NCBI GenBank assembly: GCA_000753575.1
Contig: JRFF01000043.1
Location: forward strand, 1 to 51,718
DNA from: Candidatus Izimoplasma sp. HR2
Lineage (GTDB): Bacteria; Bacillota_I; Bacilli_A; Izemoplasmatales; Izemoplasmataceae
DNA: 51,718 nt
Direction of reading: 5' to 3'
The translations under genes were made by a program, and so were the position numbers. The notes under the pieces are model-generated. The model was not told where the DNA came from. It was given only the letters and a program-made list of their open reading frames with translations, and searched no databases. Shown here piece after piece: positions 17,001-25,914 of this stretch; the first letter of the stretch is position 1; each line of letters opens with the position of its first letter.

Positions 17001-20000
17001 CATACCAAATAAAGTCATAGATATCATTAAATGCAAATACACTCATATCAATATCACTTTCAACTGCATGATCTGCTGTTTTCAATTTGGGAATTGCACC
17101 GTAAGTTCCTTTTCCATACATTCCACCTTTAACAACATCATCTGCAAAAATATTTTCAATTCTTGCAAAGTATCCTTCTTTAGAATACTCATTATATTCG
17201 TAATCATATTCAAAATCAAAAGAACGTGTGAACCCATTAATATCATAAGTAACTTTCTGCATACTACCTAAATTATCATAAGTATAAGAAATTTGTCCTT
17301 CATCTTCTGTAGTAACTTTCAATAAATTCCCACGCATATCATAATCAAAATGCTTAAATATACCATTTCTCAAGTCTTTTACATGAACAATTTGGTTATT
17401 ATCATTATAGAAATATTCCACAATTCCAACATAGTTTAATTTAACGATAGATACTCTATCCTTATCATCATACTCAAATGTATAAGTATCACCTGATGCA
17501 CCATATTTTTTATTAGAAACTAGCCCTTTATTAATACCATTAATTGTTTCTCCATAATATAATTCATTTAATACTGAATCATTTGATTTAACCTTTTTCA
17601 GTCTTCCCCAATTATCATATTCATAGTTATACTTAGTACCATTTGAATTCTGTGATTGAAGTACTTGTCCTTTTGAGTCATGCTGAATATCATTTTGATG
17701 GGTTGTACTATTCAAAATTGAATAGACTTTTTCAAGTTCAGAATAATCATTGTATTCATAATCCATTGATAATCCATTAGGTAAAGTTACTTGTGTAACT
17801 CTATTTAAATAATCAAATGCATGACTAGTAATGTTATTATGTTCATCAGTTTGTGTTAAAGGATTACCTTTACTATCATACGTAGTCGATAGAATAATCT
17901 CTTCTTGATCTGATGATGTTAATTTTGTTGTGCTCACATTTCCATCTACATCATATGTGAATGCAACTTTATTCCCAGATAAATCCTTAACTGTTTTAAT
18001 TCTATTACTTGTATCGTAGTCATATCTAAATGAACTTCCATCTTGTGCAATAATACTTACAACTTGATTATCTTCATTATATGCAGCTGATAAACTTGCT
18101 CCACCAGCATCCATAGATTCTGTAATATTACCTCTAGCATCATAATTATAGAACTTTCCAAACGAATCTCTATATAACTGAATTGCATCAAACATTGCCT
18201 CATTACCACCACTATATTCTATACCAATTGTAACTGATGAATAATCGTATTGCGCTGTGATACTTCTTGTTAGCATTTGCCATTTACTAAAGTTTCGATC
18301 AAATTCAAAATAATGTGTATATGAAGTTTGATTAATATAATCAAATCTTAAATATGCTCTAAATTTATTATTAAAAGATGCATATGCTTTGGCAAACACG
18401 CTGAAAACTAAAGATTCACCCGATAAACCTTTTATATTTAAATCCTGATACATTTTCTTTACACTAAACTGTGACGATGTTCCAGAATCAGCAACATCTC
18501 CAGGAGCAAAACGCATAACATTTCCTCCAAGAATTGGTGAATGTTCATCACTGCTTGAAACTTGTACTATTTCATCTACAGTTTCATCGTTGTCAAATAA
18601 CCATCCTTCAGGTAAATTATCTTCAACAAACTGCATATAACCATTTCCAACTAAGTTAGTTCTATTACTCTGATCTACTAAAGTTAATTGTAATTCATCT
18701 ACAAATAATTCACACTGATTACTTGTCGCTATTATTTCTACAAACATACTGATATTATATGCATCACTTGGAATTGTTGATGTATTACCAGTAAATTGAT
18801 ACCAACCCTTATCTCCTACTCCATAAAACTTACTCTCATGGAAATGTTGAATTGGACGAATTTCAGTTGATGAAGCTCCAGAACTAGATCCTACTGATAC
18901 TTCAACTTCTTCATCTCTTGTATACGTTCCATGAGCTCTCAATTTGATTGTTCCATATGTGATTTCACTATTAGGATCTGATTTGCTATGCTTTATCATT
19001 CCTTTTAAAACATAAGACCCTGATTCTGCTGGATATATTTTTTGTTCAACTTTAACTGTATCATTATCTGCAAGATTGATTTTCAAGCAATTATCTCCAT
19101 GAACGCCACCATAAAAGGATTCTACTTCACTACTTGTATTTAAAATTAATTTCCATCCAAATGTTTCATCATTAAATAGATTATCAGAATCTTCAAAACT
19201 ATGATTAACTATTAAATTTCTAGAATTTGATTGTACATTTGAAACACCAATTAAATTATTAGATTTTCCATCCTCATATTCATCGTAATTGTATGTTATA
19301 GTTCTACCTTCAGAATCCATTTCAATTTTACATCTTCCAAAATTATCAAAATAATAATGCATCACACTATCATCAAAACCAATAACCTTTGTTTCGTTAT
19401 TATTGTATTCATAATTTACCTTATGTCCTAAAACATTTAAACTATCATATAATAAAACTTCTTTAACGACAGAACTATTATAATTATATACCATTTTGTA
19501 TCCTGTCATTATATCAATAACTGTTTTTAACTTACCGACTTCATATACATACTCTGTTTCGCTTAATTTAGTTGTATTTGTATAAAAACCACTTTCAATG
19601 GCTTCATATATATAAACAAACTTTTTGTTCAAAGTACCACTCAAATAATCAAATTCTAGGTACATTTTCTGATTAGTAAAATCTACTATGTGTATTTGAT
19701 TACTCATGTAAGTAATCAATACTCGTTCACCATCTGAATTTTCTATTTTTTCTAGATGGTCTCCACTCCATGTGTATGTAATTGAGTCTCCACTCTTAAG
19801 CGTCTGTGATATAATTTTTGCCTTAGATGGACAAAGATCGTTTTGCCATTGAATAAGTGTTTCATTATCCATTCTGTCATATAAATGAACAATATCATAC
19901 GTACCATCAGTAGATAACTGAATGTATGATCCTAGTGTATTACTATAAAATGAATCTCCACTATGTCCATGATCTTTTATTCCAAGAATATTTCCTTCTT

Positions 20001-20850
20001 CACTTCCACTTTCTATTATTGTAAAGTAATGTTTATTACCTGTAGAATCTTGAAGCAAGATATTTCCATTCATTAAGTCTTCTAACTGCAGGTGAAAACT
20101 TGGGACAATTGATGTTCCCATATCATAAACTGCATTAATTTCTACCTCTGGATTAAAGACAGCCCCAAACGAAATCGGTACTTTCTTACTCATTGTACTT
20201 AACCCAGTGATTTGATGAATTAATTTACCTGTAAACAGATTTACTAATCCTTCCCCTGTACTCCCAATCCCGTTTTGATCATATTTATAAGAACTACTCA
20301 ATCCTAATACCTCAGTTGCATGTGATATACAGATTTCATGTGGCTCTACTTGTTGTGTAAGTGCTTGAGGACTAAAGAATACGATGTCGTCTTCCGATGT
20401 AATATTATTTCTCACAATAAACATTATATCCCTAAAGGTTCCTATAGGGGCATCTTGCGCCATTTTTGTGATATCAAGTTTCACAATATTTGTTTCTGTA
20501 TTATGTACTAATGAATGGTCATTTCCAATAATCACTACAGTATCTTCAACTACTTCATCTCCAATTAAACTACTGGCGATTGAACGTATATTTGAATCGG
20601 CAATATCTGTGCTATCACATTTAATCACCTTTAAACCATGAGATATTGAAGCATGCTGAAATGCTAATGTAAATGATGTTACCCCTAATTTATGAGATAA
20701 TTCAAGGTCTAAGAATCTTACTTTCACAAATAAGTCCGTATCACTATTTACTAATCTACTATCATCATCATATACTACTCCATTCTTAACAAATCTTGAC
20801 TCTACTTCAATTCTTGGTTTATTTGTTATATTACTAAATTTTTGTATCAT
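14056..20850 (-). CDS. Giant Rhs/YD-repeat polymorphic toxin
   Basis: 2264 residues, ATG after AGGAGAAAATAAAA. No signal peptide. Order, roughly: N-terminal beta region 1-440; YD repeats 440-540; two jelly-roll carbohydrate-binding-like modules, 545-725 (NHSFEDSDNLF ... ELFVDELQLTL) and 728-893 (NGYMQFVEDNLPEGWLF ... AMFDAIQLYRD); YD repeats 893-1235; a concanavalin-like insertion 1280-1450; a LamG domain 1575-1705 (WYNLAVTFDASGIKLYVDG); YD repeats 1715-2025; the Rhs core YYDPELGRWISADATSYID ... LFVYCENNPITNYDENGN at about 2025-2069. The last 195 residues are the variable tip: a glycine/alanine-rich hydrophobic stretch (2073-2130), then a basic tail (2200-2264). The shell should enclose the tip, and cleavage near the core releases it. 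The gene is third in an operon behind two nucleotidyltransferase-type genes. Confidence 0.9.
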   Translation of the reverse strand: MIQKFSNITNKPRIEVESRFVKNGVVYDDDSRLVNSDTDLFVKVRFLDLELSHKLGVTSFTLAFQHASISHGLKVIKCDSTDIADSNIRSIASSLIGDEVVEDTVVIIGNDHSLVHNTETNIVKLDITKMAQDAPIGTFRDIMFIVRNNITSEDDIVFFSPQALTQQVEPHEICISHATEVLGLSSSYKYDQNGIGSTGEGLVNLFTGKLIHQITGLSTMSKKVPISFGAVFNPEVEINAVYDMGTSIVPSFHLQLEDLMNGNILLQDSTGNKHYFTIIESGSEEGNILGIKDHGHSGDSFYSNTLGSYIQLSTDGTYDIVHLYDRMDNETLIQWQNDLCPSKAKIISQTLKSGDSITYTWSGDHLEKIENSDGERVLITYMSNQIHIVDFTNQKMYLEFDYLSGTLNKKFVYIYEAIESGFYTNTTKLSETEYVYEVGKLKTVIDIMTGYKMVYNYNSSVVKEVLLYDSLNVLGHKVNYEYNNNETKVIGFDDSVMHYYFDNFGRCKIEMDSEGRTITYNYDEYEDGKSNNLIGVSNVQSNSRNLIVNHSFEDSDNLFNDETFGWKLILNTSSEVESFYGGVHGDNCLKINLADNDTVKVEQKIYPAESGSYVLKGMIKHSKSDPNSEITYGTIKLRAHGTYTRDEEVEVSVGSSSGASSTEIRPIQHFHESKFYGVGDKGWYQFTGNTSTIPSDAYNISMFVEIIATSNQCELFVDELQLTLVDQSNRTNLVGNGYMQFVEDNLPEGWLFDNDETVDEIVQVSSSDEHSPILGGNVMRFAPGDVADSGTSSQFSVKKMYQDLNIKGLSGESLVFSVFAKAYASFNNKFRAYLRFDYINQTSYTHYFEFDRNFSKWQMLTRSITAQYDYSSVTIGIEYSGGNEAMFDAIQLYRDSFGKFYNYDARGNITESMDAGGASLSAAYNEDNQVVSIIAQDGSSFRYDYDTSNRIKTVKDLSGNKVAFTYDVDGNVSTTKLTSSDQEEIILSTTYDSKGNPLTQTDEHNNITSHAFDYLNRVTQVTLPNGLSMDYEYNDYSELEKVYSILNSTTHQNDIQHDSKGQVLQSQNSNGTKYNYEYDNWGRLKKVKSNDSVLNELYYGETINGINKGLVSNKKYGASGDTYTFEYDDKDRVSIVKLNYVGIVEYFYNDNNQIVHVKDLRNGIFKHFDYDMRGNLLKVTTEDEGQISYTYDNLGSMQKVTYDINGFTRSFDFEYDYEYNEYSKEGYFARIENIFADDVVKGGMYGKGTYGAIPKLKTADHAVESDIDMSVFAFNDIYDFIWYDLSTVNANRTSGYSNGKPFSLSSWKKRFAYNKTFYAWVKPSGTSATQNVFTFQSVTPDPNDSNLSINEMFSHLAIKDTDKLVYVTESGVEKVTTTNQIVKDEWNLVGIKLFREEGTSTDKCMITLNGETTSSVVIDENPSFINHLIVSHHDVPTGGSSSSDATTGDNDLSLSFKICMMSFGAYDYQPDLFKAIYDEGQKYLTVNTITKSNGVIYYNPTPYQGMDVITLNGSLVSSKGLKPSRLVKTDDSFKVDKAKVFKYDQASQKHSYGSYDDISNFTPGNESMLAYDLGLKTSGSLALRFKLDGTVTNDRQIFSSIRNNIEVLGVYVNSQNRLFLVKNNNISDINHTIDTDKWYNLAVTFDASGIKLYVDGIEEYSISTAVDLLDTRTYIGTTESTTTKLLNGLIEMFAFSNEKITSAKVSEITSNGTSIIVRNNLDSLGRVSSKKVIVKGNEISTSYDYTAFRIDKETNSDGTTFEYQYDEVGNITQKVEKLNGVVQTTVIYEYDKLGRLLSETIGNKIETFIYDENGNILTKQVTDNGTLTVSERYVYSTSVKDQLIQVDDLLTSAIKQSFVYGDSYKGNPTVMMKNGMMNSLGWDGRRLTSIGNDFRYTYNEEGIRIKKVTPLETTTFDLEGSNVIGMTKVVNNETIQLHFNYDQQGLLIGFNTEGKEYFYQRDITGNINKIIDEDGIYVVKYSYNAWGKVTKTILIDNYASRHNPFMYKGYYYDEEIGMYYCKTRYYDPELGRWISADATSYIDEESLNGTNLFVYCENNPITNYDENGNKSSKWATSILIFVAAVAIVAVIALTAGAAAPVLLGAAAGLLIGGGVSAGTQYASEGKIDWSIVLIDASVGMVMGAFGGSGISRYGMALAGATTNSVGEIATQFSSGEEIDLLKVGLAFGVGLAFGALSGPGAQYGRNTKYLKYDKLLKANKGLRLEKHYQKMMLKHFQRLNTNSLKAVRRGMPIELINSIIDGLI

Positions 20851-20865
20851 TTTTATTTTCTCCTT

Positions 20866-21726
20866 TTATATTAATGTAATTAAATTCTCCATTTCACTGA
20901 TATCTAATTTATTCAGTGCATGGGTAAAATCCAATAAATCTATTGTTTTATCGAGTTCTCTTTTTAAAAACTCTTTTAGACTATTTTGTCTTTGGCTTCT
21001 TTCTAGATTTATTAGATTATCTTTATATACAACTAAGAAGTCTATATCACTATTAGTTGTAGTTATTTCTTTTGCATAAGAACCATATAAATATAGTTTC
21101 TTAACTTTATACTTAGATACAATATTAGGTTTTAACCTCTTTATCGTATCAATTATTATTTCTTTTGAAACATAACTCTCTTTTATCTCATGCTTTTCTT
21201 TTGTTTCAATTTGAGAGAAGATCATCATTAATTTTTCCATATTTTCTTCTTTTATAGCTCTAAGATATGACTTATGAACAAATACATATGGAACCATTGG
21301 ATATCTTCCTTTTTTTATCATTATCAAATTTGATATAATAAATGCTAATTCGTGTTTTCTATCTATTTCCGTTTTCATAACATATAAATGCATCAATGCT
21401 GCTAAATAATGTGATGGTCCATCATAACTTATGTAATATTCTGAAATAATTTTATCACAGACACTGTCTTCTAATTTCGTATGGGTTAATAAAAAATACA
21501 TAGATTGTAGTGTATTACGAAAAAATATTTGATTTACATTATTTAAAGCGAACATATATGAATCTGCAAAACTCTTTATATTCATTTCCGTTTTTGTTTC
21601 AGCTTTTTGCTTATCTAGAATAATCAATTTAAACTTTTCATGTGTTAAATCTATTTTTAGTAACTTTGACGTAAATTCAACAAACCTATAGAAAAATTTA
21701 ATATCTATTTCTTTATCAAGTAGCAT
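20866..21726 (-). CDS. Nucleotidyltransferase-type protein, Rhs operon gene 2
   Basis: 286 residues (ATG 21726, overlapping the previous gene by 11 bases). The C-terminal domain, from about residue 205, has KLYLYGSYAKEITTTNSDID, the GS...DxD of minimal nucleotidyltransferases, and a third Asp in KTIDLLDF. The N-terminal 195 residues are helical; ISNLIMIKKGRYPMVPYVF followed by KSYLRAIKEEN resembles the C-terminal part of Fic folds, but no HxFx(D/E)GNGR motif is present. The closest relatives in view are the neighbours 21716-22588 and 29602-30459. It ends 15 bases before the Rhs start. It may modify or hold the toxin, or act with it; AMP transfer is the family activity. Confidence 0.65.
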   Translation of the reverse strand: MLLDKEIDIKFFYRFVEFTSKLLKIDLTHEKFKLIILDKQKAETKTEMNIKSFADSYMFALNNVNQIFFRNTLQSMYFLLTHTKLEDSVCDKIISEYYISYDGPSHYLAALMHLYVMKTEIDRKHELAFIISNLIMIKKGRYPMVPYVFVHKSYLRAIKEENMEKLMMIFSQIETKEKHEIKESYVSKEIIIDTIKRLKPNIVSKYKVKKLYLYGSYAKEITTTNSDIDFLVVYKDNLINLERSQRQNSLKEFLKRELDKTIDLLDFTHALNKLDISEMENLITLI

Positions 21727-22588
21727 CAAATATCACTTCCCTTTCTTTAAATGGATATTCTGAAAATCCCTCAAAATACTCTCCTTCAAATTGCACATCA
21801 ACTCTTCTACCTAATATTTCTTTTAGACATGTAAATATGTCGTTTTTATTTTTATACTTTTTTATTTTGCTATTAATTTGAACAAATAAATCAATATCAC
21901 TATACTTGGTTGCTTCGTCTCTTACAAAAGATCCGTATAACCATACTTTTACAATTCCAAAATTTTCTAATAGCTTATTCTTTTGTCCCAATAAAATCTC
22001 TACTATTTCATTTTTCGTCATAATATTATATTCAACTGAGTGTTTAAGTGAAAAATCTCTTAAACTAGAGAATAGGTTGTATAAACTCTCGACAGTAATA
22101 TTAGAATCAATCATTCTTTTTGTAAATTCTAAGTACTTCCTAGAAAAAATCATTGGTATATATGAATTATTTTTCAAATGAATATCAAAAACTATCAATG
22201 CCAATTCCAATGAATACGACTCAAATACTTTTTCTTTGATAATGTACCAATATATCCAAACATAGAAAAGTGGTTTATTCATTTTCTCTTTTTCATAATA
22301 CTCTTTCATAAATAATAATGTTTTATTTTTGTTAATCTCATTTAAATTCAACATTTCACAACTCTTAATACATTCTTTTTCACTAAAATCTTTACTTGAT
22401 TTCAAGAACAAGAATACATTTTTCAGTTTTTCAAATTCAATCTCTTGTTCACTTATTGCTTTTCTATTCTTATAAAAAATATCCTTTAATAACATATAGC
22501 CATTTTTAGGCGTACGTTTTGAATTTAGAAAGTATAACATCTTAAAATCAATTTTTTCGTTGTATTCATTCTTATATTTAATAAACAT
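21716..22588 (-). CDS. Nucleotidyltransferase-type protein, Rhs operon gene 1
   Basis: 290 residues, ATG with GAGGTGA nine bases upstream. Same plan as its neighbour: a helical N-terminal part (with ALIVFDIHLKNNSYIPMIFS at about residue 140) and a C-terminal nucleotidyltransferase, VKVWLYGSFVRDEATKYSDI-DLFV with third Asp in RRVDVQF. It stops with TGA overlapping the next start codon, which also shows that TGA is a stop here. First gene of the NTase-NTase-Rhs operon. Confidence 0.65.
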   Translation of the reverse strand: MFIKYKNEYNEKIDFKMLYFLNSKRTPKNGYMLLKDIFYKNRKAISEQEIEFEKLKNVFLFLKSSKDFSEKECIKSCEMLNLNEINKNKTLLFMKEYYEKEKMNKPLFYVWIYWYIIKEKVFESYSLELALIVFDIHLKNNSYIPMIFSRKYLEFTKRMIDSNITVESLYNLFSSLRDFSLKHSVEYNIMTKNEIVEILLGQKNKLLENFGIVKVWLYGSFVRDEATKYSDIDLFVQINSKIKKYKNKNDIFTCLKEILGRRVDVQFEGEYFEGFSEYPFKEREVIFDAT

Positions 22589-22724
22589 TTAATTAAATCA
22601 CCTCTTTCACATTTTTTGATTTCTATTTAATTGGAATATATAAAAGCAATCAATTTAATCACCACCTTCACTATAAAAAGACATATAACTTATAGTTTTT
22701 TACAACCAATTAATTGATTTTTTG

Positions 22725-23136
22725 GTAGTATAAACTTTATAGATATTAGTCTATACATAGTGGAGGTGATATATTGGAATCCCAAAATAAGAATAAATCT
22801 AAGTCTTTTGAAGAAGAAAAAATTAAACTTTTAAACAAATTCTTTATGAAAAATGTGGTTTTTGGTGCACTCTTTATGCTTATTATGTTTTCAGTTACAG
22901 TAATATTACTATTACTAATAATCAAGACTACTTCAGTAGATGAGACTTTAAAGATTAGTTTAATTTCTATGGTTGTTACATTTATCATTACAACAAGCAA
23001 AAGTATAATTGAGAAATCAATAACTATTGTTAGTTATTTGATAAGATTATTAAGTGAGGAACAAAGAGGGTTAAGTGGAAATTTAGGTATTGAAATTGAT
23101 AAAATTGAACTTGAAGAAATTGAACAAAATGGCTAG
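22725..23136 (+). CDS. Two-helix membrane protein with charged tails (TTG start at 22774)
   Basis: The coding part is 22774-23136 (120 residues) from a TTG seven bases after GGAGGTG; a likely promoter lies just upstream (TTGATT, 18 bases, TATAGA near 22733). Residues 1-25 are basic and acidic, then helices at about 28-52 and 62-80, then an acidic tail (IEIDKIELEEIEQ). Not a recognised family. It is divergent from the NTase-Rhs operon and ends at a strong terminator, so it is expressed on its own. Confidence 0.5.
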
Positions 23137-23190
23137 AGAAAAATAAAATAGCATTTTACTCAAGCTTTAGGTCAACAAGATTAACAAAAT

Positions 23191-23230
23191 AAAAAACCGA
23201 TAATATTATTGAATTATTATCGGTTTTTTA
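23191..23230. terminator. Strong terminator
   Basis: AAAAAACCGATAATA ... TATTATCGGTTTTTT with a nine-base loop; works on both strands. It closes the 22774-23136 gene. Confidence 0.9.
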
Positions 23231-23338
23231 TTTTGTTTGAATCTACAAATACTTGTGCTACCTTATTGTTTGATTTTTTTATCATATTAATTACACCTTC
23301 ACACTGCTGTTATAGTACAAAGATGTTTTCCTGCCACT

Positions 23339-24091
23339 TTATAAAGGTTCCTTTATTACTTTTTGTTCCCTTAACCTATTCCTAATAATTTTTAGCTTTT
23401 TAGATATATATTGTTGTGAAACTCCTAAATGCTCTGCATAAGCCTTTTGATTTTCAAATTGAATATATTCTTTAATGAACTTTTGTTCTCTTATTGTTAA
23501 ATACTTTTGGTAACCCTCTGGGATTTCAGTGGTATCACTAACTATTCTTTTATCAGCAATTAGATCAAGATACTCAATTTCATTATCATTATGACAATTC
23601 AAACTAAGATTACAATTCTGGATATACTTGTCAATCCTACGATTAAAATCTATTCTAAAATTTATACATACTACTCTTAGATATTTCCTAATTTTAATTT
23701 CACCAACAAAATAATAGAAATCCTTTTTAATCAATTTTAAATTTTCTGTTTGAGATGATTCTCTGTTGAGATCTGAAGCCATTAAAATGTTAATATAAAA
23801 CTTTTTTAAGTAATTATTATTAAAATCTATTATGTAATTATTTTCTTTTTGTAAAAAATCTAGGAGCAAACTATTATCTATATCAAGAATTTTGAAATCA
23901 TCATTAATTGTTATGAATTCATTTTGTAATATCTTAAACAACTTCATTAATAATTCTTGCTTTAAATCCTCGCGAAACTGACTTAATACTTTTAATGATT
24001 CATTCTTAATTATTTTTGTCATATCATTAATTATTTTTTCAAATAGCACCTCTTTTTTATTGCTTTGGTATTCTAGGTATTCTATAAACAT
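23339..24091 (-). CDS. Sigma-70-family-like transcription factor
   Basis: 250 residues from ATG 24091 (GGCGG upstream). The C-terminus has a region-4-type helix-turn-helix: LTIREQKFIKEYIQFENQKA followed by YAEHLGVSQQYISKKLKIIR. The N-terminal part (EDLKQELLMKLFKIL, and RKYLRVVCINFRIDFNR) could be a degraded region 2 for -10 binding. It is likely to redirect RNA polymerase to island promoters. A relative with the same GVSQQYISK recognition helix lies at 26055-26597. It stands alone, between terminators 23191-23230 and 24266-24310. Confidence 0.65.
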   Translation of the reverse strand: MFIEYLEYQSNKKEVLFEKIINDMTKIIKNESLKVLSQFREDLKQELLMKLFKILQNEFITINDDFKILDIDNSLLLDFLQKENNYIIDFNNNYLKKFYINILMASDLNRESSQTENLKLIKKDFYYFVGEIKIRKYLRVVCINFRIDFNRRIDKYIQNCNLSLNCHNDNEIEYLDLIADKRIVSDTTEIPEGYQKYLTIREQKFIKEYIQFENQKAYAEHLGVSQQYISKKLKIIRNRLREQKVIKEPL

Positions 24092-24265
24092 CTCTATTCC
24101 GCCTTTCAATATATAAAGACGGATTATATTTTATAAAAAACAACCTAATTTTGAATTATCCCCTTTTTACATCAAAAATATTTACTGCATATACTCTTAT
24201 AAAGAATTACTTACTGCATATTACTAGTGATTTTTGAAATATAGTCCCTTGTTAATCCAATCTAA

Positions 24266-24310
24266 TAAAAAGGAAATTAATCAGTTTATTTGATTAATTT
24301 CCTTTTTATT
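24266..24310. terminator. Bidirectional terminator
   Basis: AAAAAGGAAATTAATCA ... TGATTAATTTCCTTTTT with a seven-base loop. It separates the 24382-24678 gene from the sigma-like gene. The rest of 24092-24381 shows no gene. Confidence 0.9.
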
Positions 24311-24381
24311 ATTCTATATTGGTTCAACAAATATGATGATCTACTACATATCATGTATGCTTTTTCATTTATCCCAATTGC

Positions 24382-24678
24382 TTATTCTTTTGCTACCTTT
24401 ACTCTTCTAATTTCTTCGGAAATACTTTGAAGCATTTGCATGCTTTTTTCATGTTGATGTTTATTATATAAATATTTGTCACATCGTATTTTTTCTATAG
24501 TTGATTTATACCAATCAAGCAATCTGTTTACTACCCCTTCCATTTGATCAAAATCATTATTTTGAGCAGATTCAACAAGAATTTTGGAGTAATTTCTTAT
24601 ATAGAAGTCTCTAGTATATTCGTTAATGGTATTTGCTAAACCAATAACCTCATACTTAACAAACTCATGTAATTCCAT
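24382..24678 (-). CDS. Small helical hypothetical protein downstream of the pheromone gene
   Basis: 98 residues with AAAGGAG upstream; predicted all-helical, with NDFDQMEGVVNRLLDWYKST in the middle and a basic C-terminal helix. No signal peptide or known domain. It is 91 bases downstream of the pro-peptide gene on the same strand, so it may be co-transcribed and form part of the signalling unit. Confidence 0.5.
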   Translation of the reverse strand: MELHEFVKYEVIGLANTINEYTRDFYIRNYSKILVESAQNNDFDQMEGVVNRLLDWYKSTIEKIRCDKYLYNKHQHEKSMQMLQSISEEIRRVKVAKE

Positions 24679-24769
24679 ATTTAATCTCCTTTCACATTAT
24701 TGTATGGTAAATCTACCACTTAAAAACTTATTTATTTTTTAAACAAAATTTGATAGAATTATAATAGGT

Positions 24770-24901
24770 TTATTGTCCCACTACAACTGGTACTTCTGGA
24801 ATTTTATCATAATCATCAGCTTGTACTGCAATACTATTTGAAAATAATACTAAACCAAATACAATAACTACTAAAAGTAACGCTTTTTTTAACTTATTCA
24901 A
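24770..24901 (-). CDS. Candidate quorum-sensing pro-peptide (secreted, 43 residues)
   Basis: TTG start at 24901, ten bases after AAAGGG. The product begins MNKLKKALLLVVIVFGLVLF, a basic N-terminus and hydrophobic core, has a likely signal-peptidase site after AVQA, and leaves a 15-residue tail DDYDKIPEVPVVVGQ. Size and plan match the pro-peptides of RNPP systems (PapR, NprX, AimP), in which a 5-8-residue C-terminal fragment re-enters the cell and binds the TPR regulator. It is divergent from exactly such a regulator gene (24985), 83 bases away. The mature signal could lie within VPVVVGQ. Confidence 0.6.
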   Translation of the reverse strand: MNKLKKALLLVVIVFGLVLFSNSIAVQADDYDKIPEVPVVVGQ

Positions 24902-24956
24902 TACACACACACCCTTTCTGTAATTACATTTTATATGTATGTGATAAATAAGTTAA

Positions 24957-24970
24957 TGCCAAATATGGCA
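24957..24970. promoter_or_regulatory. Inverted repeat between pheromone and regulator genes
   Basis: TGCCA-AATA-TGGCA, perfect five-base arms, centred 21 bases before the regulator start and overlapping the likely promoter region of both divergent genes (minus-strand TTGGCA is a candidate -35). It may be the binding site of the regulator itself. Confidence 0.4.
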
Positions 24971-24984
24971 GTAAGGAGATTATT

Positions 24985-25914
24985 ATGAGAACTGAAACTA
25001 TTTACTTTTATCATATTGATGAATTAAGAGATGAAAATAAAATAAAAATTGAAGAGTTTATTGAAGGTATATGTTCAATTAGACAATATTGGAGATATCG
25101 TAATGGTGATAATGTATGCACTCAAAAAAAAATAACATTATTTCTTGAGAAATTGAATTTAAGTCATAGTGAATTTTTTAATTACTTTTATGCAAAAGAA
25201 CTAAGTGAATACAAAAGATTAGCTAAACTATATTCACTTATTAATATAAATAAAAAAAATGAAGCTAAAGAAATAATAACTTCATTAAATAACATTAATT
25301 TTGTTAGTATTGAAACCCGTTCACTATTTTCCTTATATAAACTATTGTATGAAAATGAGTTTTCAAATTCATCTTTACAACATAAAATAAATAACTACGC
25401 AAAAGCAATAGATTATCCGAAATGTTTAGAAAGAACTTTTTATTCTTTTAGAGATTTGGTTCTTCTAATCCGTATTGCGAAGTATGAGTCTAAATGTAAT
25501 ATATTTAAAGCAACTGAACGTTTGTATGAGATTATAAAGACTGATATTGTTTATGTATCAGGGCATACTAGATTTTTTATGCCTAGTATTTTTGTTTCTT
25601 TGTCAAAAATATATGGTTCTTCAGGAGATTTCACTAAATCTCTAGATATTAGTAATGAAGGCATTGAGTATTCAAAAAGAATCCAAGATTCTCGAGCATT
25701 ACCAAATCTATACTACTCATCAGCAATTTCAAAATACAAACTTGGTATTAGAAATCAATACGAAGATGACATAATCAAGTGTCTATTTAGTTCTATTGCT
25801 TCTCACTCAAAAGAAACATACAACCTATATGTTAACTTGATAAAAAATACATTTGGAATTACAGATGAAATACTAATAAATATGATTAGTTCCTATTTAA
25901 TACTGCATAAGTAG
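24985..25914 (+). CDS. RNPP/AimR-like peptide-responsive regulator
   Basis: 309 residues, ATG after AAGGAGATTATT. The N-terminus (about 20-70) is a diverged helix-turn-helix: FIEGICSIRQYWRYRNGDN followed by KKITLFLEKLNLSHSEFF mirrors the LxxGICSxSxLSKxExG pattern of Rgg/PlcR-type regulators. The remainder (75-309) is alpha-alpha repeats of TPR type, for example SKIYGSSGDFTKSLDISNEG. These proteins bind a re-imported peptide in the TPR groove and change DNA binding or dimerisation. Its partner is probably the divergent 43-residue pro-peptide. The diverged HTH resembles AimR as much as PlcR. Confidence 0.65.
   Translation: MRTETIYFYHIDELRDENKIKIEEFIEGICSIRQYWRYRNGDNVCTQKKITLFLEKLNLSHSEFFNYFYAKELSEYKRLAKLYSLININKKNEAKEIITSLNNINFVSIETRSLFSLYKLLYENEFSNSSLQHKINNYAKAIDYPKCLERTFYSFRDLVLLIRIAKYESKCNIFKATERLYEIIKTDIVYVSGHTRFFMPSIFVSLSKIYGSSGDFTKSLDISNEGIEYSKRIQDSRALPNLYYSSAISKYKLGIRNQYEDDIIKCLFSSIASHSKETYNLYVNLIKNTFGITDEILINMISSYLILHK

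Noticed and set aside
21716-22588. The NTase-type proteins as active Fic AMP-transferases
   Set aside because: The helical N-termini only resemble the C-terminal part of Fic folds; no HxFx(D/E)GNGR motif is present. The GS..DxD domain is the likely active one.
24770-24901. Bacteriocin or lantibiotic precursor
   Set aside because: No double-glycine leader, no modification or export genes nearby; a Sec signal peptide and a divergent TPR regulator fit a pheromone better.
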